From Ustilaginoidea virens (Eukaryota > Ascomycota > Sordariomycetes > Hypocreales > Clavicipitaceae): a DNA stretch of 64,000 bases. The position numbers and the translations under genes were made by a program. Numbering within the stretch: the first letter of the stretch is position 1; the number at the start of each line of letters is the position of its first letter. The notes below the pieces were generated by a model that saw only the letters and a program-made list of their open reading frames with translations, was not told where the DNA came from and ran no database searches. Location of the stretch: the NCBI RefSeq assembly GCF_000687475.1, contig NC_057316.1, positions 1,550,001 to 1,614,000 of the forward strand, given 5' to 3'. Of the stretch, positions 35,395 through 45,741 are shown one piece after another.

Positions 35395-35415
35395 CTCTCT
35401 GCCTCGGGCCTTTGT
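33729..35415. other. 1.7-kb spacer, no gene seen
   Basis: Promoter of the DUF4139 gene plus the 3' flank of the small secreted protein gene. It has AGCCTTGA repeats near 34240-34270, a C-run near 34449, an A-run near 34679 and A32 at 35359-35390. ORFs lack domains. Confidence 0.55.
35359..35390. repeat. A32 mononucleotide tract
   Basis: 25 bp beyond the stop codon of the small secreted protein gene (minus strand). Confidence 0.9.
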
Positions 35416-35820
35416 TCAGGAATAGCCGCAGCCCATGCAGACTCCGTCTTTAGCCGCAAAGCACAGCTTGTCAAACGCGTTGCCCAGCGTCTCCAGGCTC
35501 TCCCAAGCACCCGCGTACGGCGGGCTGTTGTAGAAAAGCCTGCCCATCTCCCACTCATACTCTGCTGGTTTGACGTAGACCATCACATGGGCGCATTGAT
35601 GGCAGAATTGGTCCCCATTCCTGAGGATTGAGTTGATGGAGCCCACGTCGCAGGCAGCCGAGGGCGCAACCTCCATGCTGGGTACGGAGTCGCTCCCGGT
35701 GCAGCCGGCCACCCCGCTTTGGATGGCCTGCAGAATCCCTCGGCATTGAGGGTGGTGGTCCCACGCGAGGCCGACGTGGACCAAGGCGGCTGCCTGCGCA
35801 AGGGCGGCTTTGATGCGCAT
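35416..35820 (-). CDS. Small cysteine-rich secreted protein (effector-like)
   Basis: 134 aa, function unknown. ATG 35820 opens a short basic n-region and a hydrophobic core (MRIKAALAQAAALVHVGLA), a plausible signal peptide cleaved before WDHH. The mature part is about 115 residues with eight cysteines (HPQC, AGCT, AACD, FCHQC, LCFA, VCMGC), enough for four disulfides. It ends CMGCGYS. Small size, a secretory leader and even cysteine number are typical of fungal effectors or extracellular peptides. The reading frame continues open upstream, but that extension is low-complexity and would bury the leader. A TATA-like element lies about 225 bp upstream. I do not recognise the family. Confidence 0.68.
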   Translation of the reverse strand: MRIKAALAQAAALVHVGLAWDHHPQCRGILQAIQSGVAGCTGSDSVPSMEVAPSAACDVGSINSILRNGDQFCHQCAHVMVYVKPAEYEWEMGRLFYNSPPYAGAWESLETLGNAFDKLCFAAKDGVCMGCGYS

Positions 35821-37007
35821 TGCCGAGCCTGCTTGGATGACCGCGGGTTGTTGCCGAGAGGCAGGAAGGAGGGGGTGGTGGGAAAAAGAGACGAACGGGC
35901 GTTTGATCGCGGACGATGGATCAGACGGAAGCGGTCGGTCGGTCGGTCGGTCAGACGGACGGGTGTTAAAAGTCGGCGGGCTGACGATTGCTTGACTCTG
36001 GCCGTCCGAGACGAGGGACACGCAGCCCCCCCCCCCCCCGACATATTTATAGACGACTTGTAGACGACTCGGGACAATTCTCTGCCGCCGTCCGTGAAAA
36101 ATATTCCCCTCCCCGCCCCCGGGTCTACATATAGCAAGCACTTGGCCGTTATGCGTTGCCTGAGCTGGGTTGATTGCCCTGCCCGCCGCCCAGCAGCAGG
36201 CGCCGTTCCTTGTGGAGAGGTTGAAGCTCGCGTCTTATTGCCGCCCTGCACTCTCGGGTACCCTTCCGCCGCTCGCCGCGTACGGGCGTAGGGAGTACGT
36301 GCTGGCTGGCCAATCGGGTTGCCTTGTTCTGTTACCGAGTACGTTGTGTTACGTTATGTTCCAGGTGTCATCCTCAAGGACCCGCAGGCCCGCATTTGAG
36401 ATGTATGCACCGAGTACCCTTTGCTGTCCATGGGTCCTGGGTAGACCGTACCTCCGCTTCATTGACGGGGGGTCTGGTGGCAAGTGTACCTAAAACAGGA
36501 ACCGCAAGGCCTGGATATGGTAACAGTCACTGGCAATAACATAAGGATGCAGAATACCCGGCAAAGCCAATTAACTGTATTGCATATACATACAAGCTGG
36601 TAGATTCGGTGCCCGTCTTGCGACACAATCAAGAAGCGGGTGCCTCCGGGTACCCCGTATTGCCCGCCGGGTTCTCCGTACCTACCTACCTACGGTACTT
36701 TTTACGACCCGCAAGAGCCGCCAAAATGGCCGGTGGTGGGGGCCAGAGAGCGGCCGGTATTTTCCCGGGTGCCCAGACCCATTTCCAGCAGGCTTAAGCC
36801 TTATCCGGGTGCGCGTGCTGGTAGTAAGCGATGGGCACCGCACCGTATGCACCGCACAGTATGCACAGTGGAACACGACAAGTTCACCCCCGCCTCGCAT
36901 GTCCAAGCATGTCCAAGCATGTCCAAGCCATCGTCACCACCCTCACCATCGTCACCATCTCGCGAAACACCCGACTCGTCGTCTCGGACAAGCAAACGGC
37001 ATCTTCA
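35821..37007. other. Divergent promoter region
   Basis: Between the small secreted protein (-) and the METTL16-like gene (+). It holds GGTCGGTC repeats (about 35933-35952), a C14 run (36027-36040), CTACCTACCTAC near 36681, and GTCCAAGCAT repeats at 36900-36930 shortly before the METTL16-like start codon. No gene. Confidence 0.55.
36044..36051 (-). promoter_or_regulatory. Candidate TATA box of the small secreted protein gene
   Basis: Minus strand TATAAATA, just downstream of a C/G homopolymer and upstream of the ATG at 35820. Confidence 0.4.
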
Positions 37008-38669
37008 ATGGCCTCGCCTCCGCCCAGCCCAGATGCCGACCGCCGCTTCCGCGAGCTGTACGCCCGCCCGCCCGACTTCAAAGCGCTCTCGCGCCTCGAC
37101 CCCGACTTTGCAGCAGTGTACGCGCTCCGTCTCTGCCGCGCAGCCACGACCGATACGACCCAGCTAACGGCACCTCGTGCTGGGCCTGCAGCGCAAAGGG
37201 ACGCGAACTCGACTTTTCGGATCCAAAGGCCGTCATGCAGCTGACCAAGACGCTCCTCCGGCTCGACTTTGGCCTCGAGATGCATCTCCCAGACACGAGA
37301 CTGTGCCCGCCGGTCTGCAACGGCCCCCACTTCCCCGTAGCGTAGCTCGTTTGCTCTTGTTTCTGTTTCGACGGCAAAAGGGTGACCCCAGGGCAAGGGG
37401 GGGCAGCTCGCTGACAGTTGCTGCCTGCCTCGCAGGTCCCCAACAGACACAACTACATCCTGTGGCTAAAGGACCTCCTCGACACCTCGTCGTACAGCAA
37501 GCCCGGGCGGGAACTCACCGGCTTGGACATTGGCACCGGCGCCAGCTGCATCTACCCGCTGCTGGGGTGCGTCCAGCGGCCATGGTCGTTCATCGCCACA
37601 GGTTAGCCAGACAGACAGAGACATAGATAGACAGACAGCCAGCCAGCCCACCCCCCCACCCCCCCCTATCATTTCTTTTTTCCCCTTTTTTAGTCCCCCG
37701 CAAACGGCAGACACGAGTCTAAGCCCCGGCGCAGACATTGACGACGAGAGCCTACGCTTCGCCAGAAACAACGTCGAGCGCAACGGCCTGTCGGGCCGGA
37801 TCCGCCTCGTGGCGCGGTCCCCCGGCGACCCGCTGATCCCGCTCGACGAGCTCGGCATCGCCTCGATCGACTTCGCCATGACGAACCCGCCGTTCTACGA
37901 GTCGGAAGAGCAGCTCCTGCGGAGCGCGCAGAGGAAGCGGCGGCCGCCCTGGACGGCGTGCACGGGCGCCAAGACGGAGATGGTCACCCCGGGCGGCGAG
38001 GCGGCCTTTGTCGACGCCATGTTTGCCGAGTCGCTGCGCCTGCGGGGCCGCGTGCAGTGGTACACGGCCATGTTGGGCTTCCTGTCCAGCCTGGCCGGCT
38101 TCGTCGACAAGCTGCGCGGCGCGGGCGTGGGCAACTACGCCGTGACCGAGTTTGTGCAGGGCGCCAAGACGCGCCGCTGGGGGGTGGCCTGGTCCTTTGC
38201 CGCCATGCGGCCCGCGGGGCACGCCGCGCGCGGCACCCGGGCGGCGCTGCTGTCCAGGAACCTGCTGCCGGCGGCGAGCGAGGCGGAGATGGAGGTCCCG
38301 CGGGCGGGGGCGGGGGCGGAAACGGAAGCGGCCGAGGACCGCGCGCGCGTCGTCGCCGCCCTCTCGGCCAGGCTGGCGGCCGCCATGGCGGCGCTGGATC
38401 TGCTGTCGTGGGAGTGGGACGACGCGGCGCTCGAGGGCGTCGGCCGCGCGCCCGACAAGGTGTGGGCGCGGGCGTGGCGGCGGCGCACGAAGCGCGGGCG
38501 GGACGGCGCCCCGGCGCAGGGGGGCCCGGCCGGCGCGTTTGGCTTCGCCGTGTGGATCCGGGCGTCGGCCGCGCGCGCGAGCCTGGGGTGCCGGTGGCTG
38601 GAGGGCTTCGATCCCGCCGTGTTTGAGAGCTTCCAGGGCTTTCTGAGGCGCGTGGTCGAGGGGGCCTGA
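37008..38669 (+). CDS. METTL16-type U6 snRNA m6A methyltransferase
   Basis: SAM-dependent N6-adenosine methylation of U6 snRNA (DUF890/METTL16 family). Exons: 37008..37117, 37192..37312, 37436..37601 and 37735..38669 (443 aa). The N-terminus matches the family order: RFRELYARPPDFKALSRLDPDF, then GRELDFSDPKAVMQLTKTLL, then PPVPNRHNYILWLKDLLD. The SAM-binding region is GLDIGTGASCIYPLLG. Splicing to exon 4 gives FIATDIDDESLRFARNNV. The catalytic NPPF is at 183-186 (AMTNPPFYESEEQL). The C-terminal half is Ala/Gly/Arg-rich. Donor 2 is weak (gtctgc); an alternative gtagcg donor at 37337 would also keep frame but would insert CNGPHFP into the conserved PPVPNRHNY block. Confidence 0.9.
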
Positions 38670-39757
38670 TCCCTGCAAGGTTTGATAAACAACAACAACA
38701 TCCAGGCCCTCCTGTCGGCTTAGTCCGCATGTACCAGTCGTGCGTGCGTGAGCGTGCGTGAGCAGGCTGCGTTGCATGTTCCTAGTCATGGCCGGCCATC
38801 CACGATTGTCTGATTCGTCATACCTTTGTCATGCCTTGCTTTGTCTTGATCACCCCCGCCTGTGGTTTGTCTCGACCCCTGCCTCCGTCTTGACGTCTTC
38901 CCATCTTCACACCCTTCCTTGCCCCCTTTTACTCTCATCATCCCGCTGGCATCTTTCGTCCCCCCCCCCCAAGGATGGCCTGCAGCCGTGCACCCAGCCA
39001 CGACCCCGACTCCCGATACGCCCTCGTCGCCGCCTGGCCCAACCCCAGCTAAGCCCGTGCTGCGGCCACGGCGCGCCGTCCTGTGCGCCGTCCTGTGAGC
39101 AAAAGCCCAAGCACGAACCCACCCCCGTTGTTGTCGCCGACTACTCCTTGCGACGAATCACCGTCCCCCCCACGCGCACGTCGTTTGGGCGGCCCGCGTC
39201 CCCCGGCGAGGTTGCATCGGCCGACAAGCTGGGCTGGAACACCGGCGGGGGCTGGGTGTCGGTTTTATTTCTCTCGAGAGGCAGGCGCGGAAGCGGCTGC
39301 GCATGGCAAAAGGGCGAACGGTGATGGCGAATGCTGGCGGGAAACGGCCCGGCTGGCCGCGACGCAGCGCCTGGGGGCTGTCTTGTCTTCTTTGGTGCCC
39401 CGTGGCAGACGGACGACGTCATCAGAGACAAAAAGAAAAGAAAAGAATGGCCATGGGCAAGACATCGTGACAGACCCGGCAAGCCGTCGAGGGGTGGGGC
39501 CCAGAGCCTCGTTCCGTCCCCACCAGCCAGCCTGTTGGCCCCCCATCCCATCCATCGTCAGCGTCATCGTCACCAGGCGCCTTGTCCCCCAACAGCTGCC
39601 GCCTTCGCCTCTGCCTTTTATCGTGCGCTGCCTCGCCTGTTCTCGTCCAACGTCTTCCCTCCGCGCCCTCCATGCCGCCGGTCGCCTCGTCGCCCTCGAT
39701 ACCTGTGTCGCCGCCGCCGCCGCCGCCGCCCAGCTCGGTGCATCGCGCTCGCTCATC
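38670..39757. other. Upstream region of the 61-aa membrane protein gene
   Basis: 1.1 kb without a gene. The frame of the downstream small protein is open through much of it, but the translation is low-complexity Pro/Arg/Ser and not credible as protein. Long pyrimidine stretches near 38930-38975 may belong to a 5' UTR. Confidence 0.5.
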
Positions 39758-39943
39758 ATGTCTGCCCACGCTGCGGCTGGTCTCCGGGAGGCCAAGCCGG
39801 CCCGGTCGCTACGCAAGAAGCTGTTTTACGAGTTTGCCGTCTTCATCCTCGGCAGCGGGAACCCGCTGCTTCTCATGCTCCTCTGGCCGGGGTGGCTGGT
39901 GGTCGCGGCGCTTTCTTTCGCGCTCTGGACATGGTGCCTCTGA
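39758..39943 (+). CDS. 61-aa predicted membrane microprotein
   Basis: ATG 39758 encodes a 61-residue protein with a basic, Ala-rich N-terminus (MSAHAAAGLREAKPARSLRKK), then LFYEFAVFILGSGNPLLLML and a hydrophobic segment to the end (LWPGWLVVAALSFALWTWCL). It probably forms one or two membrane spans with the basic tail cytosolic. The composition looks like a conserved fungal single-exon microprotein rather than chance: clustered aromatic residues, GNP turn, sharply defined basic/hydrophobic halves. I do not know a function. It is convergent with the FAM50 homologue; a G-run (about 39957-39972) follows the stop. Confidence 0.6.
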   Translation: MSAHAAAGLREAKPARSLRKKLFYEFAVFILGSGNPLLLMLLWPGWLVVAALSFALWTWCL

Positions 39944-40179
39944 GACGGTCGAACCAGGGGGGGGGGGGGGGGGCATGCAAACTCTGGGTGTCTTTTGCAA
40001 TTGGGAGAAATGCGAGATGCTTCGCATTCAGGACCGGGGTCGGTTATTCGAAAAAAAAAAAAAATCACGGGAAAACACACAGAGCTAACTGCCACAACCG
40101 ACCTGCCTGTCCTGTACACTTGCGACCCTGTCCCGCCCAATCCACCACAGCCCTCGTTGGATCACGCCTCCCCCCCGCG

Positions 40180-41478
40180 TCACTTGGAGAAAAAATACGT
40201 GTTGCCCCCCGTGTCCTTGCGGATTTGGCCGGCATAGTCTTTTTCCGGATCGAAATGTTGCCAGGTGCTCGCGGGGTAGATGTGCTTGTTCCGCTCGTAC
40301 CACCGACGGTCGACTATCTTGGTCCGGGCGGGCTCGTCTGCTGCCCCTTCGAGCGTCTTGATGTCGGCGACGCTCTGGGCCGCGGCGGCTCGTGATGCCG
40401 CCGTGCTGAGGTGGTTGATGCCGGACGGGCCAGCCTCGTTTCCCGAGCCCTCCTTGTCCAGCGGCGCTTCGCTGCCATGGTCGAAGAGGCGGAGACCCGT
40501 GGGCCCGACGCACTTGTTGATGATGAAGAAATAAAAGTCGTAATGCTTTGCAATCGCCGGGGGTTAGCATATAATCATGGGGGAGAAGGGGTGCTGCTGG
40601 ATATTTGGAGCATTCAATGGGATCGCGTATAGACGACGACGACGAATAAAATAAAACATGAAAATATGAAGCATATTGGGGCAAAAAAAAAAAAAAAAAC
40701 TCACATGCGGAATGATGACCGTGTCTCTCACCAGCATCAAGTCGTCCACGCCAACCCGTGCCCAAGCCCGTCGCTGGTTGCCATGCTCGCCGGGTCTTCG
40801 CTCGGCCGCCACCTTGCGGCTCCTGTCCAAAAACACCCAGATAAAATCGCCCTTGCTGACCCGCACCGTCCCGCCCGGTATGTTGGCTCCGTCGTAGTAT
40901 ATAAAGGGGATCGCGAATTCCGTCGCCTTGACCGCCTCCTGGATGGCCACAAACTCCCGCCGCAGGGCCTCCCGCTCCGCCGCCTCCTTCAGCAGGGCCG
41001 CCTTGGTCACGGCCCTGGGCACCACGCCGACCGATGCGTTGGCCTTGAGCCTGCGCTTCGCCGCCTCCGCGTCGCCCCCCGGCCCGGTGGTCTTGGCCTC
41101 CTCGGACGCGAGCGCGCCGTCGCCTTCTTCTCCCTCGTCGGCAAACGACAAGAGCTTCTTCCCCTGCTGCTGCCGCTGCTGGTTCTTATCCTTCTCCTTC
41201 TTCTTCTTCTTCTTCTTCTTCTTCAGTGGCCCTGCGCCGGGTCCGCTGGCGCTGTCGCTGGCGGCCTGGTCAGGACTGCCCGTCAGGGAACGGTCCGGTG
41301 CCGAAGTGGACGTGCCCGAGATGGCCGCCTCGCGAGCTTCGCGCTCCTGCTGCTCGAGGACCTCTGCTCTTCGCTTGCGGAAGTCGGATAGCGCTACGAG
41401 ACCAACTGTGTTTGTCGAGAGACGTTCGTGGGTCGCCTTATTCTGCGGCGTGAAGCGTGGAATGATGGGGTCCGGCAT
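40180..41478 (-). CDS. FAM50/XAP5 family nuclear protein
   Basis: Homologue of human FAM50A and plant XCT, spliceosome-associated nuclear proteins. Exons 40705..41478 and 40180..40545 (379 aa); the intron opens gtgagttttttt and ends in a tgctaac branch with acceptor caaag. The N-terminus is PRFTPQNKATHERLSTNTVGLVALSDFRKRRAEVLEQQ. A long Lys tract encoded by CTT triplets (about residues 85-97) is likely nuclear-localising. The diagnostic C-terminal XAP5 block is IPFIYYDGANIPGGTVRVSKGDFIWVFLDRSR..., then (across the junction) IIPHHYDFYFFIINKCVGP, and VDRRWYERNKHIYPASTWQHFDPEKDY near the end. Confidence 0.92.
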
Positions 41479-41795
41479 TTTGATCGCTGGCTGGTTGCCG
41501 GGGTTTGAACACGACGAGCTTGCGCAGGTAGAAGATCCGGTTGGAGTTCACTGTGTGCACACTGTGTCGGTCGCCACAAGACTGCAACGAACCACAGTGC
41601 TGGAACTGTCACGTTTCAAGATTTTTATTAAAATGCACAAAATACGATGCCAAAGGCAAAAAAAAAAGAAAAAAAAAGGCAAAGAAGGGGAAAAGAAAAG
41701 TAGCAGCTCGACGCATCGTCAACCTTGTACCACACAAAGACACATTTCCGACGGGCAGTTACCCACAGTCAAATTGCCATGGCCTACGACTTCAT
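41479..41795. other. Spacer between FAM50 homologue and GST
   Basis: Promoter of the FAM50 gene and 3' flank of the GST gene. A-rich around 41659-41700. No gene. Confidence 0.6.
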
Positions 41796-42629
41796 CTATG
41801 GCAGCTTCTGTCCTTGTCTGGTCGCCTGTCCAACCAAGGAATTGGTGGTATCGTCGGCATATCGCTTGTAGGCCACGACATACCGTTCATCATCACTCCA
41901 CGTCTCCTTGACGCTCTGCCTGTTCAGGATCGCGTCATACCACCTGTTCCATCGCTGCCAGGTACCGTCGCCGTTTCCACTCGGGATTCCCAGACCACCA
42001 GACTTGAAGTGATCCAGCAGCCACAGCCTCTTTGCCCACGGAGCTAAGCTAACGTCAACCAAGCTCAGGTGGTCACCCAAGAACCAAGGTCCCGCGGGGT
42101 CCATCTCGTCCGCAAAAGTCCTGATATGCTGGTGAAGCTCCTGTCGGGCCTCGTCAATGCTGTAGGGCTTCTCCGGCCTGTGCTGAAGAAACTTGTAAAA
42201 GGCCGGGACGATCCTTGTGTTGACGTGATCGATACACAGACGAGCGCGTGCGCGCCGGTAAGCGTCGGAAGGCAGCAGAGGACGGCCGTGACGGCCTTGG
42301 TCTGAGTAGGCATCGTCCAAGTACTCGCAAATGACGGAGCTCTCGTACAGCGGTTTCCGGGCCTTGCCGGCTCCGTCGACGGGCACAGCCAAGGTGGGAA
42401 CCAGGCCGCGAGGATTCAACGCCAGGAAACCGGCGTCTTTCTGGTACGGGTTAATCTCCACGTACTGGTGGGGGATTTTCTTCTCGTGCAGCGTGATCCA
42501 GGCTCTCTGGACAAACGGACAGAACCATCCGCCGTATAGTTTCAGATCGTGTTCCGAGGCGTGCCGCGCGGCGAAAGCGGCGGCGGCGCCCGAAGGCTCC
42601 GGGGGGAGGGACGTGTCCACGTTGGCCAT
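41796..42629 (-). CDS. Glutathione S-transferase, omega-like
   Basis: Glutathione-dependent thiol transferase or dehydroascorbate reductase type. Single exon, 277 aa from ATG 42629 (MANVDTSLPPE). The N-terminal thioredoxin fold carries the omega-type catalytic cysteine in GGWFCPFVQRAWITL (C37-P-F), then NPRGLVPTLAVP (cis-Pro loop) and YESSVICEYLDD (glutathione gamma-Glu contact). The helical C-terminal domain contains WFLGDHLSLVDVSLAPWAKRLWLLDHF (N-capping box region). The frame stays open upstream to 42776, but that part is Ser-rich and not conserved-looking. Likely cytosolic, in detoxification or redox repair. Confidence 0.92.
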   Translation of the reverse strand: MANVDTSLPPEPSGAAAAFAARHASEHDLKLYGGWFCPFVQRAWITLHEKKIPHQYVEINPYQKDAGFLALNPRGLVPTLAVPVDGAGKARKPLYESSVICEYLDDAYSDQGRHGRPLLPSDAYRRARARLCIDHVNTRIVPAFYKFLQHRPEKPYSIDEARQELHQHIRTFADEMDPAGPWFLGDHLSLVDVSLAPWAKRLWLLDHFKSGGLGIPSGNGDGTWQRWNRWYDAILNRQSVKETWSDDERYVVAYKRYADDTTNSLVGQATRQGQKLP

Positions 42630-43900
42630 GTTCCGGCGAGCAGTGCTGCGGCTGGCGGGGGTTGATTCAGTCTCGAGACAGATCTGGATTGAAAATACAG
42701 AAAAGAAGGTCAATGCGGTGGAGGACGACGATGATGGAAGCGTCAACTGTGAGGAATGACGTGATGGATGCGACATGTCGACCCCGCCTGCTCGACAGTG
42801 ACGGTGCCATGCCCGGCGGCTCCTTCCCGAGTTGCTCCTCGCATGCCCTTGCCGTTCAATGCTGCCACTGCCGCTGCCGACTGCCCACTGCTACTGCCGA
42901 CTGCCAACTGCCACTGTCAACTGTCAACTGTCAACTGCCACTGTCAACTGTCAACTGCCAACTGCCCGGCTTTGTGGTGCTGTCCGAGTTTCTTCATTCG
43001 CAACCTCCAGAGTCCAGACCCCCGAATCCAGAGTCCGGCGGATGGCAGATTTCTCCAATCACCTTGCTGCCGACTTGACAGACAACGTCAACCGACGACA
43101 ACTGCATCTACGAGCAGGTATAAGCAGCGCAACGACCCTTCGACATAAACCCCTCCCACTTGAAAGGGCACCGCTCAAGCTCCCCTTCCGCCCGGGGAAA
43201 GCTGCTGCCCTCGGCTTCCGTCGTGAATGACGCCGGCAAACCTGCCGTCCTCCCTTCCGCCGTGGCCAATGGGAAAAGCCGCTGCGGCGATGCCGTTTGC
43301 ATCTGGGTGCTGGTGATTTTCTCGGTGGGCCTGGCTCCCGCCAGCAGTGCTCGATGCCACGCATCGGAGGACAAATATCGACAGATTCACGGCTTTCTCT
43401 TGGACACGGTGCAAACCTCGACGAATCTGGGCTTCTGAATCAAAGCCGGTGGCCTACCAATAGGTACCCAGCGTACTTTGTTGCAATGGAGCCGACAGGT
43501 CGATTCCAGGCATGCTGATTCCTGACCTCCTGGAGGAGGAACCCGCGCATGCTGTGGACAAGTCCCGAGGAGTATGCAATTGCATTGCATTCGCGCCACG
43601 GCCGACCGGCTTTGTCGGGTCGCAGGGAACGCATAAATTGGATTGATGACATGGATCTGGAGGATAATCGATAAGCGGTGGAGAAGGCGAAGCTTCTGCT
43701 TCTGCCATGGGCCTTTTGACGGGATGGCCTCCCTTCACAGCAAAGCAGCGCTCTGCATCTTCATTCACTGTTGCAGCCCCATGCCAACTATAAAACAAAT
43801 AAACTCACATACATACACAGACTCATAGACAGAAATGTAGGAGGATAGCTGCTCATGTCTCAACCTCGTCTTCAGCCACTTAAGCATTTTCGCAAAAATT
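42630..43900. other. Divergent region between GST and HerA-like gene
   Basis: 1.3 kb. It contains a TGTCAACTGCCAC-type tandem array at about 42887-42966. No convincing gene; short overlapping ORFs only. Confidence 0.55.
42887..42966. repeat. (ACTGCCACTGTCA/ACTGTCA)n tandem array
   Basis: Roughly ten alternating ACTGCC- and ACTGTCA-containing units. Confidence 0.8.
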
Positions 43901-45636
43901 ATGTACATCATGAACGAATCTGAGACAACGCATGAGCTTACGGAATTTCTGCAGCTTCTAAGCCTGGACGACCAGGCTATAGACGAGAGCGAAGTTAACA
44001 ACACCCCCGTATTCACAGAAGCCGTGCGGCAAAGTGCGCTCGCGGGTGAGGCAAAGGACGGGTCTGGTCTGACTCAATACGGGCTGCTCGGGGCCGACGT
44101 GCCCAAGCTTCGGGGATACAAAGTTGTCGACGGCGCTCCGTCTCAGCAAGCCCCTTTCATCTACTACAATATCAAGGCGCCCTCGAGCGTTTTCATTTGC
44201 GGGAGCCAGGGGTCGGGGAAAAGCCACACGCTGAGCTGCCTCCTCGAAAACTTTCTGATTCCGTCGCAGGCCAACAGGCTTCCGGAACCCTTGACCGGAA
44301 TTGTTTTCCATTTTGACCCCTTCCTGTCCGAGGACAGAGGGAATCCCTGCGAAGCCGCATACTTGTCATCTCACCCTCAGGTAAAGGTGAGGGTCTTGTG
44401 TCCTCCCACCAACGTAGGACCGATCAAGGTGTGTTCCCTGTACAGTGTATGGACACACTTTGATGCTAATGTCTGTCGCTCTTTTTCTGCTCGCAATAGA
44501 GGGCGTATAAAGGGCTTCCAAATGTTGACGTTCAGGAGCTCCGCTTGGGTCAAGGATCTCTCACGACAAGGAGAATGCTTGATCTCATGGCCGTCAGTCC
44601 CGGCCCTGACGGAAGTCTGCCTCTATATTGCCAAATCGTGATCCGCATTCTCAGAGATCTCCGGATTAAACAGCAGTTATCTGGCGGAGGCTTCAACTAC
44701 GGCGAATTCAAGCAAGAGCTTTCGCGGCAGAACCTTACTCCCGGGCAAAAAGGCCCCCTCGAGCAAAGACTCGACACGCTGGAAAGCTTCATGGCCAAAG
44801 AGGATGTGGAAGGGCGTTTGAGGACGGTCTGCGCAAACAAGACAGCGACTACTTGGATGCCAAAGGTAAGCTCTCAACCCCCATGGCAGGAACCGGAATG
44901 AGGCTGCACCCGTATGGACGAAAAAAAAAAAAGATGACTGAAATGAATATGCGCAACGCTTTTGCAGGCTGGTCATCTCACCATTGTTGACCTTTCCTGC
45001 CCCACTGTGACGGCAGAGTCGGCCTGCGCCATGTTCAACATATGTCTCAGTCTTTTTCTCGAGCAAGACACGCTTGTTGGACGAGTCGTCGCTCTAGATG
45101 AGGCCCACAAGTACATGACGGACGGCGGAGAGAGCCAGGCGCTGACAGAGGCGCTTCTGTCGTCTATCCGACTGCAGCGGCACCTGGGCACCCGCTTGCT
45201 AATCGCAACCCAGGAGCCTACCATCTCGCCAAAGCTCTTGGATCTGTGCTCCGTCACCATTGTGCACAGATTTTCATCTCCGGCCTGGCTGGAGACTTTG
45301 AAGAGGCACCTGGCCGCAGCCACTGCCGGGGTCATTCTCGGAACAGGCGGATATCGAGAGCCAGTCGGTGCCTTGATGGATCGAATTGTCGCCCTGCGCC
45401 AGGGTGAGGCCCTTCTGTTCTCTCCGAGCGCCATTGTGGACATTGGCAACGGCATTATGAAGCACGGGACGACGCAGAACGGCCAAAACGGCTGCACAAA
45501 CGGGGCGGGCAGCGCGAATGGCGAGCATGATGTCGGCACAGATCAGAGGGTGGTTCACCTCGGACAAGGCATCATACATATTCGCGTCCGCAAGAGAATC
45601 ACGCAGGATGGAGGCAAAAGCGTCATGGCCGGATGA
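43901..45636 (+). CDS. HerA/FtsK-like P-loop ATPase (fungal accessory family)
   Basis: Exons 43901..44428, 44500..44865 and 44968..45636 (520 aa), all phase 0. Walker A is GSQGSGKSHTL (101-111). Walker B is RVVALDEAHKYM (337-348, D342-E343). A conserved polar stretch follows (LLIATQEPTISPKLLDLCSVTIVHRF), resembling the motif after Walker B in HerA/VirB4/FtsK-type ATPases, and then a helical SPAWLETLKRHL. The N-terminus (about 1-60) is acidic. The C-terminal 60 residues include an Asn/Gly-rich linker (GTTQNGQNGCTNGAGSANGE). There is no membrane segment. Role unknown; HerA relatives are DNA translocases in prokaryotes. A copia fragment begins about 100 bp downstream, suggesting a repeat-associated accessory locus. 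The second in-frame ATG at 43910 is an alternative start. Confidence 0.82.
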
Positions 45637-45741
45637 GCTGACGCAGAAATCTTGATGCATTGCCAAGGCAGCAGCCGATGGTGGGGGGGGCTCGGAACGA
45701 AGCATGAGGTTCTTGTCTAGAGGCAAAATTATAGAGCAGCC

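Noticed and set aside
39083..39757. 225-residue N-terminal extension of the 61-aa protein
   Set aside because: Open by chance; Pro/Ser/Arg low-complexity sequence without domain. ATG 39758 starts the structured part.
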